A DNA stretch of 55,567 nt from Pseudoflavonifractor sp. An44 (GCF_002161675.1 NZ_NFIH01000016.1:1-55567); one strand, 5' to 3'; counted from the stretch's first letter, positions 19,114-27,396 are shown. Made by a program: numbers and translations. The notes: a model not told the origin generated them from the letters alone.

Positions 19114-19577
19114 GGGAAAATTCAAGTTTTTTCGCTGCAAACTCCGCCAGTTCCCGGGGAAAACCAGGGGGTTTTTGTGTGCAATTTGACCTTTGCTTTT
19201 CCGGCCTCCAGGCCCTCAAAACGCCTCCGGCTCTTCGGACGTTTCCGCACCCCATGCGGCGCTGTGGTAGGGGCCGTGGCTTGCCCGGCCCGCTTTGCCG
19301 GGGGCCTGTTCTTCTCCCATGTCTCAGGCGCAAACCTGCGCCCCAACGGGGGACGCTCCGCCGGGAGCATTTCCGCCCCCCTGTGGCGCTGGGGTAGGGG
19401 CCGCGGCTTGCCCGGCCCGTGGCTACCCTGGTATTGCCCTGGAGGATTCGGGAGGGGCAAGCCCCTCCCCTACGCCCATCAACGCAAGAAATGCACCGAT
19501 GTTAGGGCTGCCTCAATTAAAATCCGTGCCGCCCAGCGGCACACCACAATTCTTCATTATTCATTCTTCACTATTCA
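19114..19577. repeat. Intergenic repeats between S10 operon and deaminase gene
   Basis: No gene is seen. A 26-nt direct repeat (GGTAGGGGCCG then GGCTTGCCCGGCCC) occurs at 19266-19291 and 19393-19418 with one mismatch. GGGGAGGGGCTT-type palindromes follow near 19450-19475. At 19515-19582 lies copy 1 of the dispersed GTGCCGC/GCGGCAC repeat described under findings. Confidence 0.6.
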
Positions 19578-19582
19578 TTACC
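19515..19582 (+). repeat. Dispersed CGTGCC repeat, copy 1
   Basis: The element has AAAATC followed by the hairpin GTGCCGC/GCGGCAC, then ACACC and an A/T-rich tail of TTCATTATTC-type words. Related copies lie at 25647-25706 and, inverted, at 43165-43230. Confidence 0.75.
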
Positions 19583-20111
19583 CACAACAGCCGCCGCTGC
19601 AACTGCAAGAACTCCCCTGCCCCTCTCTCAGGTGGCTGGGCAGAGAGTCGTCTTCCTCAATCCACTCCTTCTCCACATCCACAATGCGGTACTCCGTCTC
19701 CGTGTCCCGGATGACCAGCCGGGAGATACCCGCATTGATGATGAGGCGGCGGCACATGGAGCAGGAGGTGGCCCCGGCCAGAAGGGTGCGGGTCTTGGGG
19801 TCCACGCACACCATATATAAGGTGGCCCCCAGCACTTCCCGGCGGGAGGCGGAGATGATGGCGTTGGCCTCGGCGTGCACCGAACGGCACAGCTCGTACC
19901 GCTCCCCGGAGGGGATGTTCATGGCCTCCCGGGTGCAGTAGCCCAAATCAATGCAGTTTTTCCGGCCACGGGGAGCCCCGTTGTAGCCGGTGGACACGAT
20001 CTCGTCATTCTGGACGATGATGGCCCCATAGTGGCGGCGCAGGCAGGTGGAGCGCTCGGACACCGTCTGTGCAATGTCCAGATAATAGTTTGTCTTGTCA
20101 ATGCGTGGCAT
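19578..20111 (-). CDS. Deoxycytidylate (dCMP) deaminase family protein
   Basis: This is a zinc-dependent deaminase, probably converting dCMP to dUMP for thymidylate synthesis. It has 177 residues. The catalytic motif HAEANAI (ligand His and catalytic Glu) and the second zinc motif C-SM-C (SCSMC) are both present, with SERSTCLRRHYGAIIV and STGYNGAPRG typical of dCMP deaminases and ComEB. The C-terminus ends in a short cysteine-rich tail (SSCSCSGGCCG), an unusual addition that might bind metal. The stop codon lies in repeat copy 1. Confidence 0.87.
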   Translation of the reverse strand: MPRIDKTNYYLDIAQTVSERSTCLRRHYGAIIVQNDEIVSTGYNGAPRGRKNCIDLGYCTREAMNIPSGERYELCRSVHAEANAIISASRREVLGATLYMVCVDPKTRTLLAGATSCSMCRRLIINAGISRLVIRDTETEYRIVDVEKEWIEEDDSLPSHLREGQGSSCSCSGGCCG

Positions 20112-20144
20112 GGGACCATCCCTCCATATTTCGTACTGCCTGCC

Positions 20145-20173
20145 ATTATATCAGCCTTTTTTCCGTGACACAA
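20145..20173 (-). promoter_or_regulatory. Promoter of the dCMP deaminase gene
   Basis: On the minus strand: -35 TTGTGT, 17 nt, -10 TATAAT, with a TG one base before the -10. Confidence 0.6.
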
Positions 20174-20207
20174 CGGTCAAATTCACATTTTGTTTACCGT
20201 TACCCCA

Positions 20208-20236
20208 TTGACGTTGCCAAGGGTTGCGATTATCAT
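20208..20236 (+). promoter_or_regulatory. Promoter of the zinc-ribbon membrane protein gene
   Basis: -35 TTGACG, 17 nt, -10 TATCAT, divergent from the deaminase promoter. An AGGAGG and a GTG start follow about 40 nt downstream. Confidence 0.7.
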
Positions 20237-20285
20237 AATAGTAAACAATACAGCGACGCCTTAGGCTGTCAGGAGGTAAGAACCT

Positions 20286-20681
20286 GTGATTCGTCAATAT
20301 CTCAGCCGTTTTATGACTGGCCGCTATGGCATGGACCAACTCAATCTGTTTCTCATGGTCACCTATCTGGTGCTCTACCTGGTGTTTTTCCTCACCGGGC
20401 TGTGGGTGCTGGACATGATCGTACTGGTACTATTACTGGTGGTGCTGTTTCGGATGCTGTCCCGGGACATCTACCGCCGTCAGGCAGAAAACACCCGGTT
20501 TCTCCAGATTGTCCGGCCCATCCAACATAAATTCCGCACCTTCCGCACCCGGATGAAAGACCGGGAGCACCGTTACTTCAAGTGCCCCAGCTGCGGCCAG
20601 CAGATGCGGGTGCCCCGGGGCAAGGGACGCATCACCGTCCACTGCCGCTCCTGCGGGGCCACCTTCGAGGAAAAAAGTTAA
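20286..20681 (+). CDS. Membrane protein with C-terminal zinc ribbon, unknown
   Basis: The product has 131 residues. Two adjacent hydrophobic segments (about residues 20-60) are followed by a basic stretch. A zinc ribbon closes the protein: C-PS-C about residue 100 and C-RS-C about residue 121, spaced by QQMRVPRGKGRITVH. It is probably membrane-anchored with the ribbon in the cytoplasm. The GTG start has AGGAGG at 9 nt. I do not recognise a named family. A nucleic-acid or protein-binding role is only a guess. Confidence 0.75.
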   Translation: MIRQYLSRFMTGRYGMDQLNLFLMVTYLVLYLVFFLTGLWVLDMIVLVLLLVVLFRMLSRDIYRRQAENTRFLQIVRPIQHKFRTFRTRMKDREHRYFKCPSCGQQMRVPRGKGRITVHCRSCGATFEEKS

Positions 20682-20716
20682 AAAAATGGGTCGGACCAAG
20701 GTCCGACCCATTTTTT
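20682..20716. terminator. Bidirectional terminator
   Basis: A perfect stem TGGGTCGGACC/GGTCCGACCCA is flanked by A6 and T6, serving both convergent genes. Confidence 0.93.
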
Positions 20717-20722
20717 ATGGAA

Positions 20723-21136
20723 TTACTTGTTCTGGTTGGGCTGCTTGACCTGCACAGAGTCCTTGGTCATGGGACGGCGCAGCAGGCGGAAGTTGGGCAT
20801 ACCGCCGGCCTCGCACACCCGGCTGACCAGGGTGTCGGCGTAGCAAAACAGCTGCTCGTAGCAGCGCACGTGGAACTCCTTCTTATCGTCGTCGGTGACC
20901 TCACCAGTGACCTGGAACAGGCCCACCAGCTCCACAGAGGCGAAGAAACGGTGATCGGGGTTGTCGGTCTTGTCCTTCACGCACTGATACAGCTTGGCCA
21001 CGCACTTGGTGGAGTCGGCGTTGTACTTGACGGTGAAATTGGAGTTGTTCTCCAGCTGGACCTGCCCAGCCTTGTCCAGCTTGTTGAAAAACTGGAGGTC
21101 CTCCAGCTTGTAGGAAAGCATTTGCAAATCTGCCAT
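20723..21136 (-). CDS. SecB-like chaperone family protein
   Basis: The protein has 137 residues. Its pattern resembles the SecB fold: beta-rich segments (VQLENNSNFTVKYN, RFFASVELVGLFQVTG) followed by helix CYEQLFCYADTLVSRVCEAGGMPNFRL, matching the SecB C-terminal LFPYAR...GGFP block. SecB proteins hold unfolded clients and pass them to SecA. Firmicutes members are divergent and some pair with toxins, but no toxin partner is seen here. The ATG at 21136 has GAGGTG upstream. The assignment is moderate and could be wrong. Confidence 0.55.
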   Translation of the reverse strand: MADLQMLSYKLEDLQFFNKLDKAGQVQLENNSNFTVKYNADSTKCVAKLYQCVKDKTDNPDHRFFASVELVGLFQVTGEVTDDDKKEFHVRCYEQLFCYADTLVSRVCEAGGMPNFRLLRRPMTKDSVQVKQPNQNK

Positions 21137-21243
21137 GGTTGGCACCTCGCCCTTCTTGTTGATTTTTCCTGTGTTCCATTGTACCATAGAGATACCATGG
21201 CCGGACGTCTCTGACGCCCCTCGCCTTTGGCGACACTGCCGCT

Positions 21244-21272
21244 ATTGTACCATAACTTGACAGGGTGTGCAA
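21244..21272 (-). promoter_or_regulatory. Promoter of the SecB-like gene
   Basis: On the minus strand: -35 TTGCAC, 17 nt, -10 TACAAT. It gives a leader of about 100 nt. Confidence 0.75.
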
Positions 21273-21336
21273 CCGTCCTTGTGTAAATTTCTCTCTCTTT
21301 TGCACACACGCTCCCTGGCTTTTCGAGGTGATTTTT

Positions 21337-22704
21337 ATGAATGATACCATTGCCGCCATTGCCACCGGGCACCAGGCCACTGCCATCGGCATCCTCCGCC
21401 TCTCGGGGCCCCAGGCCATTTCCGCCCTGGACCAGGTGTTTACCCCCGCCCGTGGCAAGCCCATGGCAGAGCAGCCCAACCGCCTGCTGGTGTACGGCAC
21501 CCTCCACGACGCCCAGGGCAAGGCCCTGGACCACTGCCTGGCCACCGTCTCCCGTGGCCCCCACAGCTATACGGGAGAGGACACCGCCGAGCTGCAATGC
21601 CACGGCTCCCCGGTGCTGCTGACCATGGCCCTAGAGGCCCTGTTTTCCTGCGGGGTGCGCCAGGCCCAGGCGGGCGAATTCACCCGGCGGGCCTTCCTGG
21701 CGGGAAAAATGGATTTGACCCGCACCGAGGCGGTGGCAGACCTCATCCACGCCGAGACCCAGGGGGCGGTGTATCAGGCCGCCGGACAGCTGGGCGGGGC
21801 CCTGGCCCAGGTCATTGAGGACATCTACCACCAGCTCACCGCCCTCATGGCCCACTTCCACGCCGTGCTGGACTACCCCGACGAGGACATCGACCCCTTC
21901 GAGGCCCAGGAGATCAACCACACCCTGGGCCAGACGGAGAAACAGCTGGACCAGCTCACCGCCACCTACCAGCGGGGCAAAGCCCTGGTGGAGGGCATCC
22001 CCTGCGCCATCGTGGGCAAGCCCAACGCCGGAAAATCCACCCTGTTCAACGCCCTGCTGGGCTATGACCGGGCCATCGTCACCCCCATTGCCGGCACCAC
22101 CCGGGACACCGTGGAGGAGCGGCTGAATATGGGCGGGGTGCTGCTGCGCCTCATCGACACCGCCGGACTGCGAGACAGCGACGACCAGGTGGAGCAGTTG
22201 GGGGTGGAGCGCAGCCGGGAAGCCCTGCGCCGCTCCGAGTTGACCCTGGTGGTGGTGGACGCCTCCCGGCCCCGGGACGAGGAGGAGGAAGAGCTGCTGC
22301 GGCTGGCCGCCCAGAACGGCCCCACCATCCTGGTGTACAACAAGGAGGACCTGCCCTCCGCCGCTCCCCTGCCCCAGCCCCCCGCCGGGGTGGAGACGGT
22401 GACCCTGTCCGCCCTCACCGGGGACGGCATCGACCAGCTGGAGCTGGCCATTGGCCGCCTGTTCCCCCACGACCCCGGCCTGCGCCCCGGTGCCCTTTTA
22501 ACCAATGCCCGCCAGGCCCAGGCCGCCGCCCAGGCCCGGGACTGTCTCACCCGTGCCCAGCTGGCCCTCCAGGCCGGGCTCTCCCCCGACGCCGTCCTCA
22601 CCGATGTGGAAGACGCCCTCCAATATCTGGGCCAGCTCACCGGGCGTGTGGTGCGGGACGACATTACTTCCCAAATTTTCCATCGCTTTTGCGTGGGTAA
22701 ATGA
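21337..22704 (+). CDS. mnmE: tRNA uridine-5-carboxymethylaminomethyl GTPase MnmE
   Basis: MnmE works with MnmG to modify U34 of certain tRNAs. It has 455 residues. The N-terminal tetrahydrofolate-binding domain starts NDTIAAIATGHQATAIGILRLSG. The G domain holds GKPNAGKST (residues 227-235), the switch TTRDTVEE, DTAGL and NKED. The protein ends in the catalytic FCVGK. The ATG at 21337 has CGAGGTG upstream. The usual partner mnmG does not follow. Instead there is an unrelated membrane gene. Confidence 0.96.
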   Translation: MNDTIAAIATGHQATAIGILRLSGPQAISALDQVFTPARGKPMAEQPNRLLVYGTLHDAQGKALDHCLATVSRGPHSYTGEDTAELQCHGSPVLLTMALEALFSCGVRQAQAGEFTRRAFLAGKMDLTRTEAVADLIHAETQGAVYQAAGQLGGALAQVIEDIYHQLTALMAHFHAVLDYPDEDIDPFEAQEINHTLGQTEKQLDQLTATYQRGKALVEGIPCAIVGKPNAGKSTLFNALLGYDRAIVTPIAGTTRDTVEERLNMGGVLLRLIDTAGLRDSDDQVEQLGVERSREALRRSELTLVVVDASRPRDEEEEELLRLAAQNGPTILVYNKEDLPSAAPLPQPPAGVETVTLSALTGDGIDQLELAIGRLFPHDPGLRPGALLTNARQAQAAAQARDCLTRAQLALQAGLSPDAVLTDVEDALQYLGQLTGRVVRDDITSQIFHRFCVGK

Positions 22705-22750
22705 CAGTTTTTGTCACTTTTTAGGGGTTGACACCATATCTATGGATAGC

Positions 22751-22799
22751 CTTCCACAACTCACACACCATGTGGAAAACTTTGTGGAAGCTGTGGAAG
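22751..22799. repeat. Cluster of TGTGGAA words after mnmE
   Basis: CTTCCACA (22751), TGTGGAAAA (22771), TGTGGAAG (22783) and TGTGGAAG (22792) lie within 49 nt. They resemble DnaA boxes with mismatches and can also pair with each other as a hairpin before the mnmE terminator. Confidence 0.45.
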
Positions 22800-22806
22800 T
22801 CTCTCT

Positions 22807-22846
22807 CACCGGGAAAGGCAGACCGCCTTTCCCGGTGTCTTTTTTT
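22807..22846 (+). terminator. mnmE terminator
   Basis: A 13-bp stem CACCGGGAAAGGC/GCCTTTCCCGGTG is followed by TCTTTTTTT. Confidence 0.92.
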
Positions 22847-23144
22847 GCACCCTGCTGCGCGCATTTTTGTCCGCCACAGGCGGCCAAAACCACACTTGCA
22901 GGGCGAGAAGTATGGGATCCCATGCGCATGTCCTGGGCTCCCATGTATTTCCATGTTTCCCGCCTGGCGGCGGGAACTCTGCGAGGCTTTTCCCCCCTTC
23001 CCTGCCACACAGGCCGCTATAGGTGGTGGGTTGTTTCCCGTTTGTTGCCGATGTTTGGCTATCCTGGGGGGATACTGGACTTTTCTCTCCCCCTGTGCTA
23101 AGATGCTCTCATCCCCACCCAGGGGAGAGAAAGAGAGAGAGTTT
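22847..23144 (+). promoter_or_regulatory. Upstream region and promoter of the zinc-ribbon membrane gene
   Basis: This is a gene-free stretch of about 300 nt. The only signal I see is a promoter at 23076-23104: -35 TGGACT, 17 nt, -10 TAAGAT, about 40 nt before the start codon. It contains a small palindrome around CCGCCTGGCGGCGG (about 22960) of unknown meaning. Confidence 0.55.
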
Positions 23145-24098
23145 ATGAACAAGAAAATTTCCAACGCCTACGCTGGGTTTGCCCAGCGCCTGGGGTTGCA
23201 GATGGACCCCAGCGGTGGCCTGTACGGCCAGCGGGGCGGCTACGCCTGGACCATCTTCGCCCCGGACCCCCGCTACCCCTATCAGCTTTTGGTGACCACC
23301 CCCGTCCACCGCACCGCCGGACCTCTCAGCAAAGAGGAGGTGCGCCAGTTCAAGCGGGAGCACAAGGAGATTTTTCTCCTCCACCAGCGTCAGAACGCCA
23401 TCTCCATCACCGTCCGGGTCAAGGGCTCCAAGGGGGCAGAGCGGCTGGAGTCGGCTATGAACGCCTTCATCGAGCTGCTGCGCACCCAGTCCTTCCGGCC
23501 CTGCTGCCAGAACTGCGGCCAGGAGTTGCCTGTGGAGGGCTACTTTGTCTCCGGCGGCTACATGCAGGTGTGCGACAGCTGCGCCCAGGCTCTGAAGCAG
23601 TCCCACAACACCGCCCAGACCCAGAGAGCCCAGAAGAGCGAAAATGTGGCGGGCGGCATCGTGGGCAGCCTCATCGGCTCCCTGTTGGGAGTGCTGTGCA
23701 TCGTCCTGCTCAGCCAGTTGGGGGTTGTAGCCGCCCTGTCCGGCCTCATCATGGCCGTGTGTACCCTCAAGGGCTATGAGATGCTGGGGGGCAAGCTGTC
23801 CAACCGGGGCATCGTCATCAGCATTGTGGTGATGATCGTCATGACCTTTGTGGGCGACCGGATCGACTGGGCCATTCTGGTGTCTCAGCAGCTGGAAATG
23901 TCCCTGCCCATGGCCTTCCAGGCCGTGCCCGTGCTGCTGGCCGAGGAGATCATCGTGCCCTCTGCCTATTGGACCAACCTGGTGCTGCTGTATGTATTCA
24001 TGTTGGGCGGCGCTGTGCCCACCATCCGCAGCTCCATCCGCAACCGCCGATTTGTGGATGTGGTGTACCGCCTGGGCCACCCGCCTGTGGAACTGTAA
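23145..24098 (+). CDS. Zinc-ribbon protein with C-terminal membrane domain, unknown
   Basis: The product has 317 residues. The N-terminal 120 residues are soluble (QRLGLQMDPSGGLYGQRGGY). A zinc ribbon follows at about residues 123-150 with CCQNC and CDSC pairs. The C-terminal half has four to five hydrophobic segments starting at GGIVGSLIGSLLGVLCIVLL. This resembles clostridial membrane proteins of unknown function. An AGAGAG site precedes the ATG. It is a single-gene unit. Confidence 0.7.
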   Translation: MNKKISNAYAGFAQRLGLQMDPSGGLYGQRGGYAWTIFAPDPRYPYQLLVTTPVHRTAGPLSKEEVRQFKREHKEIFLLHQRQNAISITVRVKGSKGAERLESAMNAFIELLRTQSFRPCCQNCGQELPVEGYFVSGGYMQVCDSCAQALKQSHNTAQTQRAQKSENVAGGIVGSLIGSLLGVLCIVLLSQLGVVAALSGLIMAVCTLKGYEMLGGKLSNRGIVISIVVMIVMTFVGDRIDWAILVSQQLEMSLPMAFQAVPVLLAEEIIVPSAYWTNLVLLYVFMLGGAVPTIRSSIRNRRFVDVVYRLGHPPVEL

Positions 24099-24100
24099 GA

Positions 24101-24137
24101 AAAAATCCGCTGTGCATGGTTGCACAGCGGATTTTTT
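24101..24137. terminator. Bidirectional terminator
   Basis: Stem AATCCGCTGTGCA/TGCACAGCGGATT is flanked by A-run and T-run, between convergent genes. Confidence 0.93.
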
Positions 24138-24138
24138 G

Positions 24139-25542
24139 TCAGTTGCGGGTTGTTAAGCGGTCTGCCACCACTCGGGCGGCCTTGACGCCGGAGGCGCCGG
24201 CCTGGGCCAGGCCACGGGTGACACCGGCGCCGTCGCCCACGGCGAAGAAGCCGGGCAGGGCGGTCTCCAGCTGGTTGGACAGGGAGATGCGGGCGGAGTA
24301 GAACTTCACCTCGGCACCATACAGCAGGGTATCGTAGTTGGCGGTACCGGGGGCCAACTTGTCCAGGGCGTAGATCATCTCGATGATGTCGTCCAGCTGC
24401 CGCTTGGGCAGAGCCAGGGACAGATCGCCGGGGACGGCGGCGGTGAGGGTGGGCCGCACAAAGGACTTGGCCAGCCGGTGCTCATTGGTGCGGATGCCGG
24501 ACACCAGATCCCCGAACCGCTGCACCAGCACCCCGCCCGCCAGCATGTTGGACAGAGAGGCGATGTGCTTGCCGTAGCGGTAGGGCTCGTTGAAGGGCTG
24601 GGTGAACCGGTTGGACACCAGCAGGGCGAAGTTGGTGTTGCGGCTTTGCAGCTTGGGGTCGGAGTAGGAGTGGCCGTTGACGGTGTTGATGCCCTCCACG
24701 TTCTCCGCCACCACGTGGCCGTAGGGGTTCATGCAGAAGGTGCGCACCGAGTCGCCGTACTGCTTGGTGCGGTAGACCAGCTTGGACTCGTACACCACGT
24801 CGGTGATGTGCTCGAAGACGGTGGCGGGCAGCTCCACCCGCACGCCGATGTCCACCTGGTTGTTGATGAGCTCCAGCCCCAGCCCCTTGCACTGGTTGGC
24901 AAACCACTCCGCGCCGGAGCGGCCGGGGGCAGCGATGAGATAGGGGGCGTTGAAGGTGTCCCCGTTCTCGCTGGCCAGGGTGTAGGTGCCGTCGGCCTCC
25001 ACGGTGATGGAGCGGATGGCGGTGCGGAACCGGAAGTCGTGATTGTCCCGGATGTGCTCATAGATGTTGGTCAAAATGCGCAGGTTGTTCTCGGTGCCCA
25101 GGTGCTTGCACCGGGCCTGGAGCAGGTGCAGGTCGAACTCCAGGGCCTTTTTCTCCAGCTCCCGGGCCTGGGGGGTGGTGGTGGAGAAGCACTGGGTGGT
25201 GGCGCCGTGCTGGACATTGATGGAGTCCACGTAGTCGATGAGCTCCATCACCTCTTCCTGGCTGAGGAAGTCGGTGAGCCAGCCGCCGAAATCGGTGGTA
25301 AAGTTAAATTTGCCATCGGAGAAGGCCCCGGCTCCGCCGAAGCCGCACATGGTGTCGCACACCTTGCAGTTGATGCAGGCCTTCACTTTGCCCGCCACAA
25401 TGGGACAGCTGCGGTGGTAAATATCGGCGCCCTGGTCCACCACCAGCACCTTGGCCTCGGGGCAGCGCAGCGCCAGCTCATAGGCGGCAAAAATGCCCGC
25501 CTCTCCGGTGCCCAGCACCATAACATCATAACGATTGGTCAT
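24139..25542 (-). CDS. FAD-dependent dehydrogenase family protein
   Basis: The 467-residue product matches the uncharacterised FAD-dependent dehydrogenases (COG2509 type). The FAD-binding loop GTGEAGIFAAYE is at about residues 11-22, and the acidic strand end LVVDQGAD follows. A cysteine-containing region (SCPIVAGKVKACINCKVC) and FGGAGAFSDGKFN are typical of this family. The C-terminus has a second FAD motif (FFAVGDGAGVTRGLAQAGASG). The substrate is unknown. It stands alone with its own promoter. Confidence 0.85.
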   Translation of the reverse strand: MTNRYDVMVLGTGEAGIFAAYELALRCPEAKVLVVDQGADIYHRSCPIVAGKVKACINCKVCDTMCGFGGAGAFSDGKFNFTTDFGGWLTDFLSQEEVMELIDYVDSINVQHGATTQCFSTTTPQARELEKKALEFDLHLLQARCKHLGTENNLRILTNIYEHIRDNHDFRFRTAIRSITVEADGTYTLASENGDTFNAPYLIAAPGRSGAEWFANQCKGLGLELINNQVDIGVRVELPATVFEHITDVVYESKLVYRTKQYGDSVRTFCMNPYGHVVAENVEGINTVNGHSYSDPKLQSRNTNFALLVSNRFTQPFNEPYRYGKHIASLSNMLAGGVLVQRFGDLVSGIRTNEHRLAKSFVRPTLTAAVPGDLSLALPKRQLDDIIEMIYALDKLAPGTANYDTLLYGAEVKFYSARISLSNQLETALPGFFAVGDGAGVTRGLAQAGASGVKAARVVADRLTTRN

Positions 25543-25586
25543 GAACGTTCCTCATTTCCGTAATAGTAGGGGCAAAGCCCCGATGC

Positions 25587-25615
25587 AGTATAGCAGAGGT
25601 TTGGGATTGTTGCAA
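25587..25615 (-). promoter_or_regulatory. Promoter of the FAD dehydrogenase gene
   Basis: On the minus strand: -35 TTGCAA, 17 nt, -10 TATACT. The short leader contains a GGGGC/GCCCC hairpin. Confidence 0.75.
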
Positions 25616-25646
25616 TGGAGTTTTCTGTCAAGAAAGGCCCCTTCGA

Positions 25647-25706
25647 CTAAAATCCGTGCCGCTATGCGGCACACCTTACTTCTTCACTCTTCACTATTAC
25701 CTATTC
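25647..25706 (+). repeat. Dispersed CGTGCC repeat, copy 2
   Basis: Same architecture as copy 1: TAAAATC, hairpin GTGCCGC/GCGGCAC, ACACC and a TTCACTATT tail. Its end supplies the stop codon of the metallophosphoesterase gene on the other strand. Confidence 0.75.
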
Positions 25707-26813
25707 CCTGCCCTTTATCCTTCCCCGGTACCAACCCGTCACCCCGTGTTTTTTCACCAGGTAGCCCCGGCTGCATTCGGTAACCAGGGCCAGCCGGTCC
25801 CCGGCCTGGATGGGGAGCTCATAGTCGGTGGTGTCCTCGGTGTGGGTGAGGCCGTCGCTCTGGCGGGTGTACAGGTAGTGGCGCAAAATCCACATCTCCC
25901 GCCCGGTGGACACATGGCGGCACCAGCACACGTCCTCCCCCTCCTCTAAAATCTCCACCACGCTGTCGCTCCAGCGGATGTTAAAGGAATCCTGGGATGG
26001 CGCCTGGTCATCCAGGGCCGTCACCACCGGCAGGCCGTCATAGGCCACATAGTCCATGTGCTCCTGGGTGATGTCGGGGATGATGAGGGCGTTGAGCTGG
26101 CCGTCCACCTTGAGCACACAGCCGCCGTCAATGGAGACGATGTGCTGGTCCTCTTTCATCCAGGGCCGGGCCACGGGAATGTCGGTGCGGTAGAGGGTCA
26201 CCGGCCAGTGGCCCACCACCACCCAGTGGTGGAAGTTCCGCCCCTGGCCCACAAAGTTGTCGTTTTTCATGCAGCCGTAGGCGGGCAGGGACTCCATGTC
26301 CTCCTCCCGGTCAATGCCGCCGTGGACAAAAATGTACCGCCCTGCCTGTAGGATGTGGGCCATCCCCCGCAAATATGCCACCTCCCGGGGCATTTTTTCC
26401 AAAATCTCCGCCCGCAGCCGGGGCAGGTCCTCCGGCCCCTGGGGATGCAGCCCCAGCTCTGCCCCCATCTGGAGGATGAGAGAGCGTTGGTCCCAGGTGC
26501 GAAACACCGGCCACAGGGCCTCGTCAATGCCCGGCCGCCCCTCCAAAAAGATGAGGTCCAGGTGGTCGCAGTTGCCGCACAGGGGGTACACGGTGTGGGT
26601 CTCCCCCAGCTCCATGAGATAGCGCAGCAGGCCCAGGCTCTCCTCCCCTTTTTCAAACAAGTCTCCCACCAGGATGAGCACATCTTCAGGGGTAAATTCG
26701 GCTTTTTTCAGTACGCCACGAAAAAAGGGCAGGTTTCCGTGGATATCGCTGATGGCCAGCACCCGTCTGCCCGGGGCAATGTCAGGCCGTAGAAGCTTAG
26801 CTGTGGAACTCAT
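25701..26813 (-). CDS. Metallophosphoesterase with C-terminal SH3-like region
   Basis: This is a calcineurin-like phosphoesterase of 370 residues. Metal-site motifs run in order: SDIHGN, GDLFEKG, GNCDH (in place of the usual GNHD/E), FVHGGID and VVGHWPV. The domain resembles bacterial PP2A-like serine/threonine phosphatases. The last 60 residues (QAGDRLALVTECSRGYLVKKHGVTGW) look like an SH3-like module. The ATG at 26813 has GGAAGG upstream. The substrate cannot be told. The stop lies in repeat copy 2. Confidence 0.82.
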   Translation of the reverse strand: MSSTAKLLRPDIAPGRRVLAISDIHGNLPFFRGVLKKAEFTPEDVLILVGDLFEKGEESLGLLRYLMELGETHTVYPLCGNCDHLDLIFLEGRPGIDEALWPVFRTWDQRSLILQMGAELGLHPQGPEDLPRLRAEILEKMPREVAYLRGMAHILQAGRYIFVHGGIDREEDMESLPAYGCMKNDNFVGQGRNFHHWVVVGHWPVTLYRTDIPVARPWMKEDQHIVSIDGGCVLKVDGQLNALIIPDITQEHMDYVAYDGLPVVTALDDQAPSQDSFNIRWSDSVVEILEEGEDVCWCRHVSTGREMWILRHYLYTRQSDGLTHTEDTTDYELPIQAGDRLALVTECSRGYLVKKHGVTGWYRGRIKGRE

Positions 26814-26849
26814 GGGACTCATCCTTCCGTGTGGCATGTATTCCCTTTT

Positions 26850-26878
26850 ATCATATCACGACTTCTCCCCCGGTGCAA
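26850..26878 (-). promoter_or_regulatory. Promoter of the metallophosphoesterase gene
   Basis: On the minus strand: -35 TTGCAC, 17 nt, -10 TATGAT. Confidence 0.75.
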
Positions 26879-26912
26879 AAGAAACCCGCCGCAAGGCGGA
26901 GTGAAAAAACCG

Positions 26913-26941
26913 TTTACTTCATCGCTTCAATGTGTTAGGAT
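26913..26941 (+). promoter_or_regulatory. Promoter of yerC
   Basis: -35 TTTACT, 17 nt, -10 TAGGAT, divergent from the metallophosphoesterase promoter. Confidence 0.65.
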
Positions 26942-26979
26942 AAACGTATCAGAAACTACCCATCCACAAGGAGGAGCCT

Positions 26980-27285
26980 ATGCCCAAAGTAGCGAGCAAG
27001 GAGCGCAGCATGGCGCTGTATGAGAGCATTGTGCAGCTGAAGAGCGTGGAGGAGTGTTGCGCCTTTTTTGATGATTTGTGTACCGTGGGAGAGCTGCGGG
27101 CCATGGAGCAGCGGTATGACGTGGCCCGCCTGCTGGACCAGGGGCTGGTGTACACCGAGATTCTGGAGAAGACCGGGGCCAGCTCCGCCACCATCAGCCG
27201 GGTCAACCGGATTTTCTCCTTCGGCACCGGAGGCATGCACCGGATGATTCAGCGGCAGAAAGAGGACCAGGAGCCCTCAGAATAA
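26980..27285 (+). CDS. yerC: YerC/YecD family TrpR-like protein
   Basis: This is a 101-residue DNA-binding protein of the TrpR superfamily. The helix-turn-helix region is RYDVARLLDQGLVYTEILEKTGASSATISRVNR, preceded by the conserved CTVGELRAMEQR. Firmicutes YerC is a small conserved regulator whose effector is not known to me. It is not clearly a tryptophan repressor. The gene is monocistronic with its own promoter and a downstream hairpin. Confidence 0.9.
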   Translation: MPKVASKERSMALYESIVQLKSVEECCAFFDDLCTVGELRAMEQRYDVARLLDQGLVYTEILEKTGASSATISRVNRIFSFGTGGMHRMIQRQKEDQEPSE

Positions 27286-27302
27286 CGTCCCAACAACAAG
27301 CA

Positions 27303-27332
27303 GGAGGAAGAGCCAGCTTTGGCTCTTCCTCC
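27303..27332 (+). terminator. Hairpin after yerC
   Basis: A perfect 12-bp stem GGAGGAAGAGCC/GGCTCTTCCTCC lies 18 nt after the stop. No T-run follows (GATTGTCC), so its efficiency is uncertain. Confidence 0.6.
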
Positions 27333-27361
27333 GATTGTCCATACACAGCCCGGTCTTCATC

Positions 27362-27390
27362 TTGACATTCCTCCGAAAACGGGCTATCAT
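27362..27390 (+). promoter_or_regulatory. Promoter of the antisense antitoxin RNA
   Basis: -35 TTGACA (consensus), 17 nt, -10 TATCAT. It drives the RNA running into the 3' end of the toxin gene. It is stronger than the toxin promoter, as is usual in type I systems. Confidence 0.78.
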
Positions 27391-27396
27391 ATAAGC

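Noticed and set aside
22751-22799. Replication origin
   Set aside because: DnaA-like words are mismatched, there is no AT-rich region, and no dnaA/dnaN or mnmG/rsmG neighbours are present.
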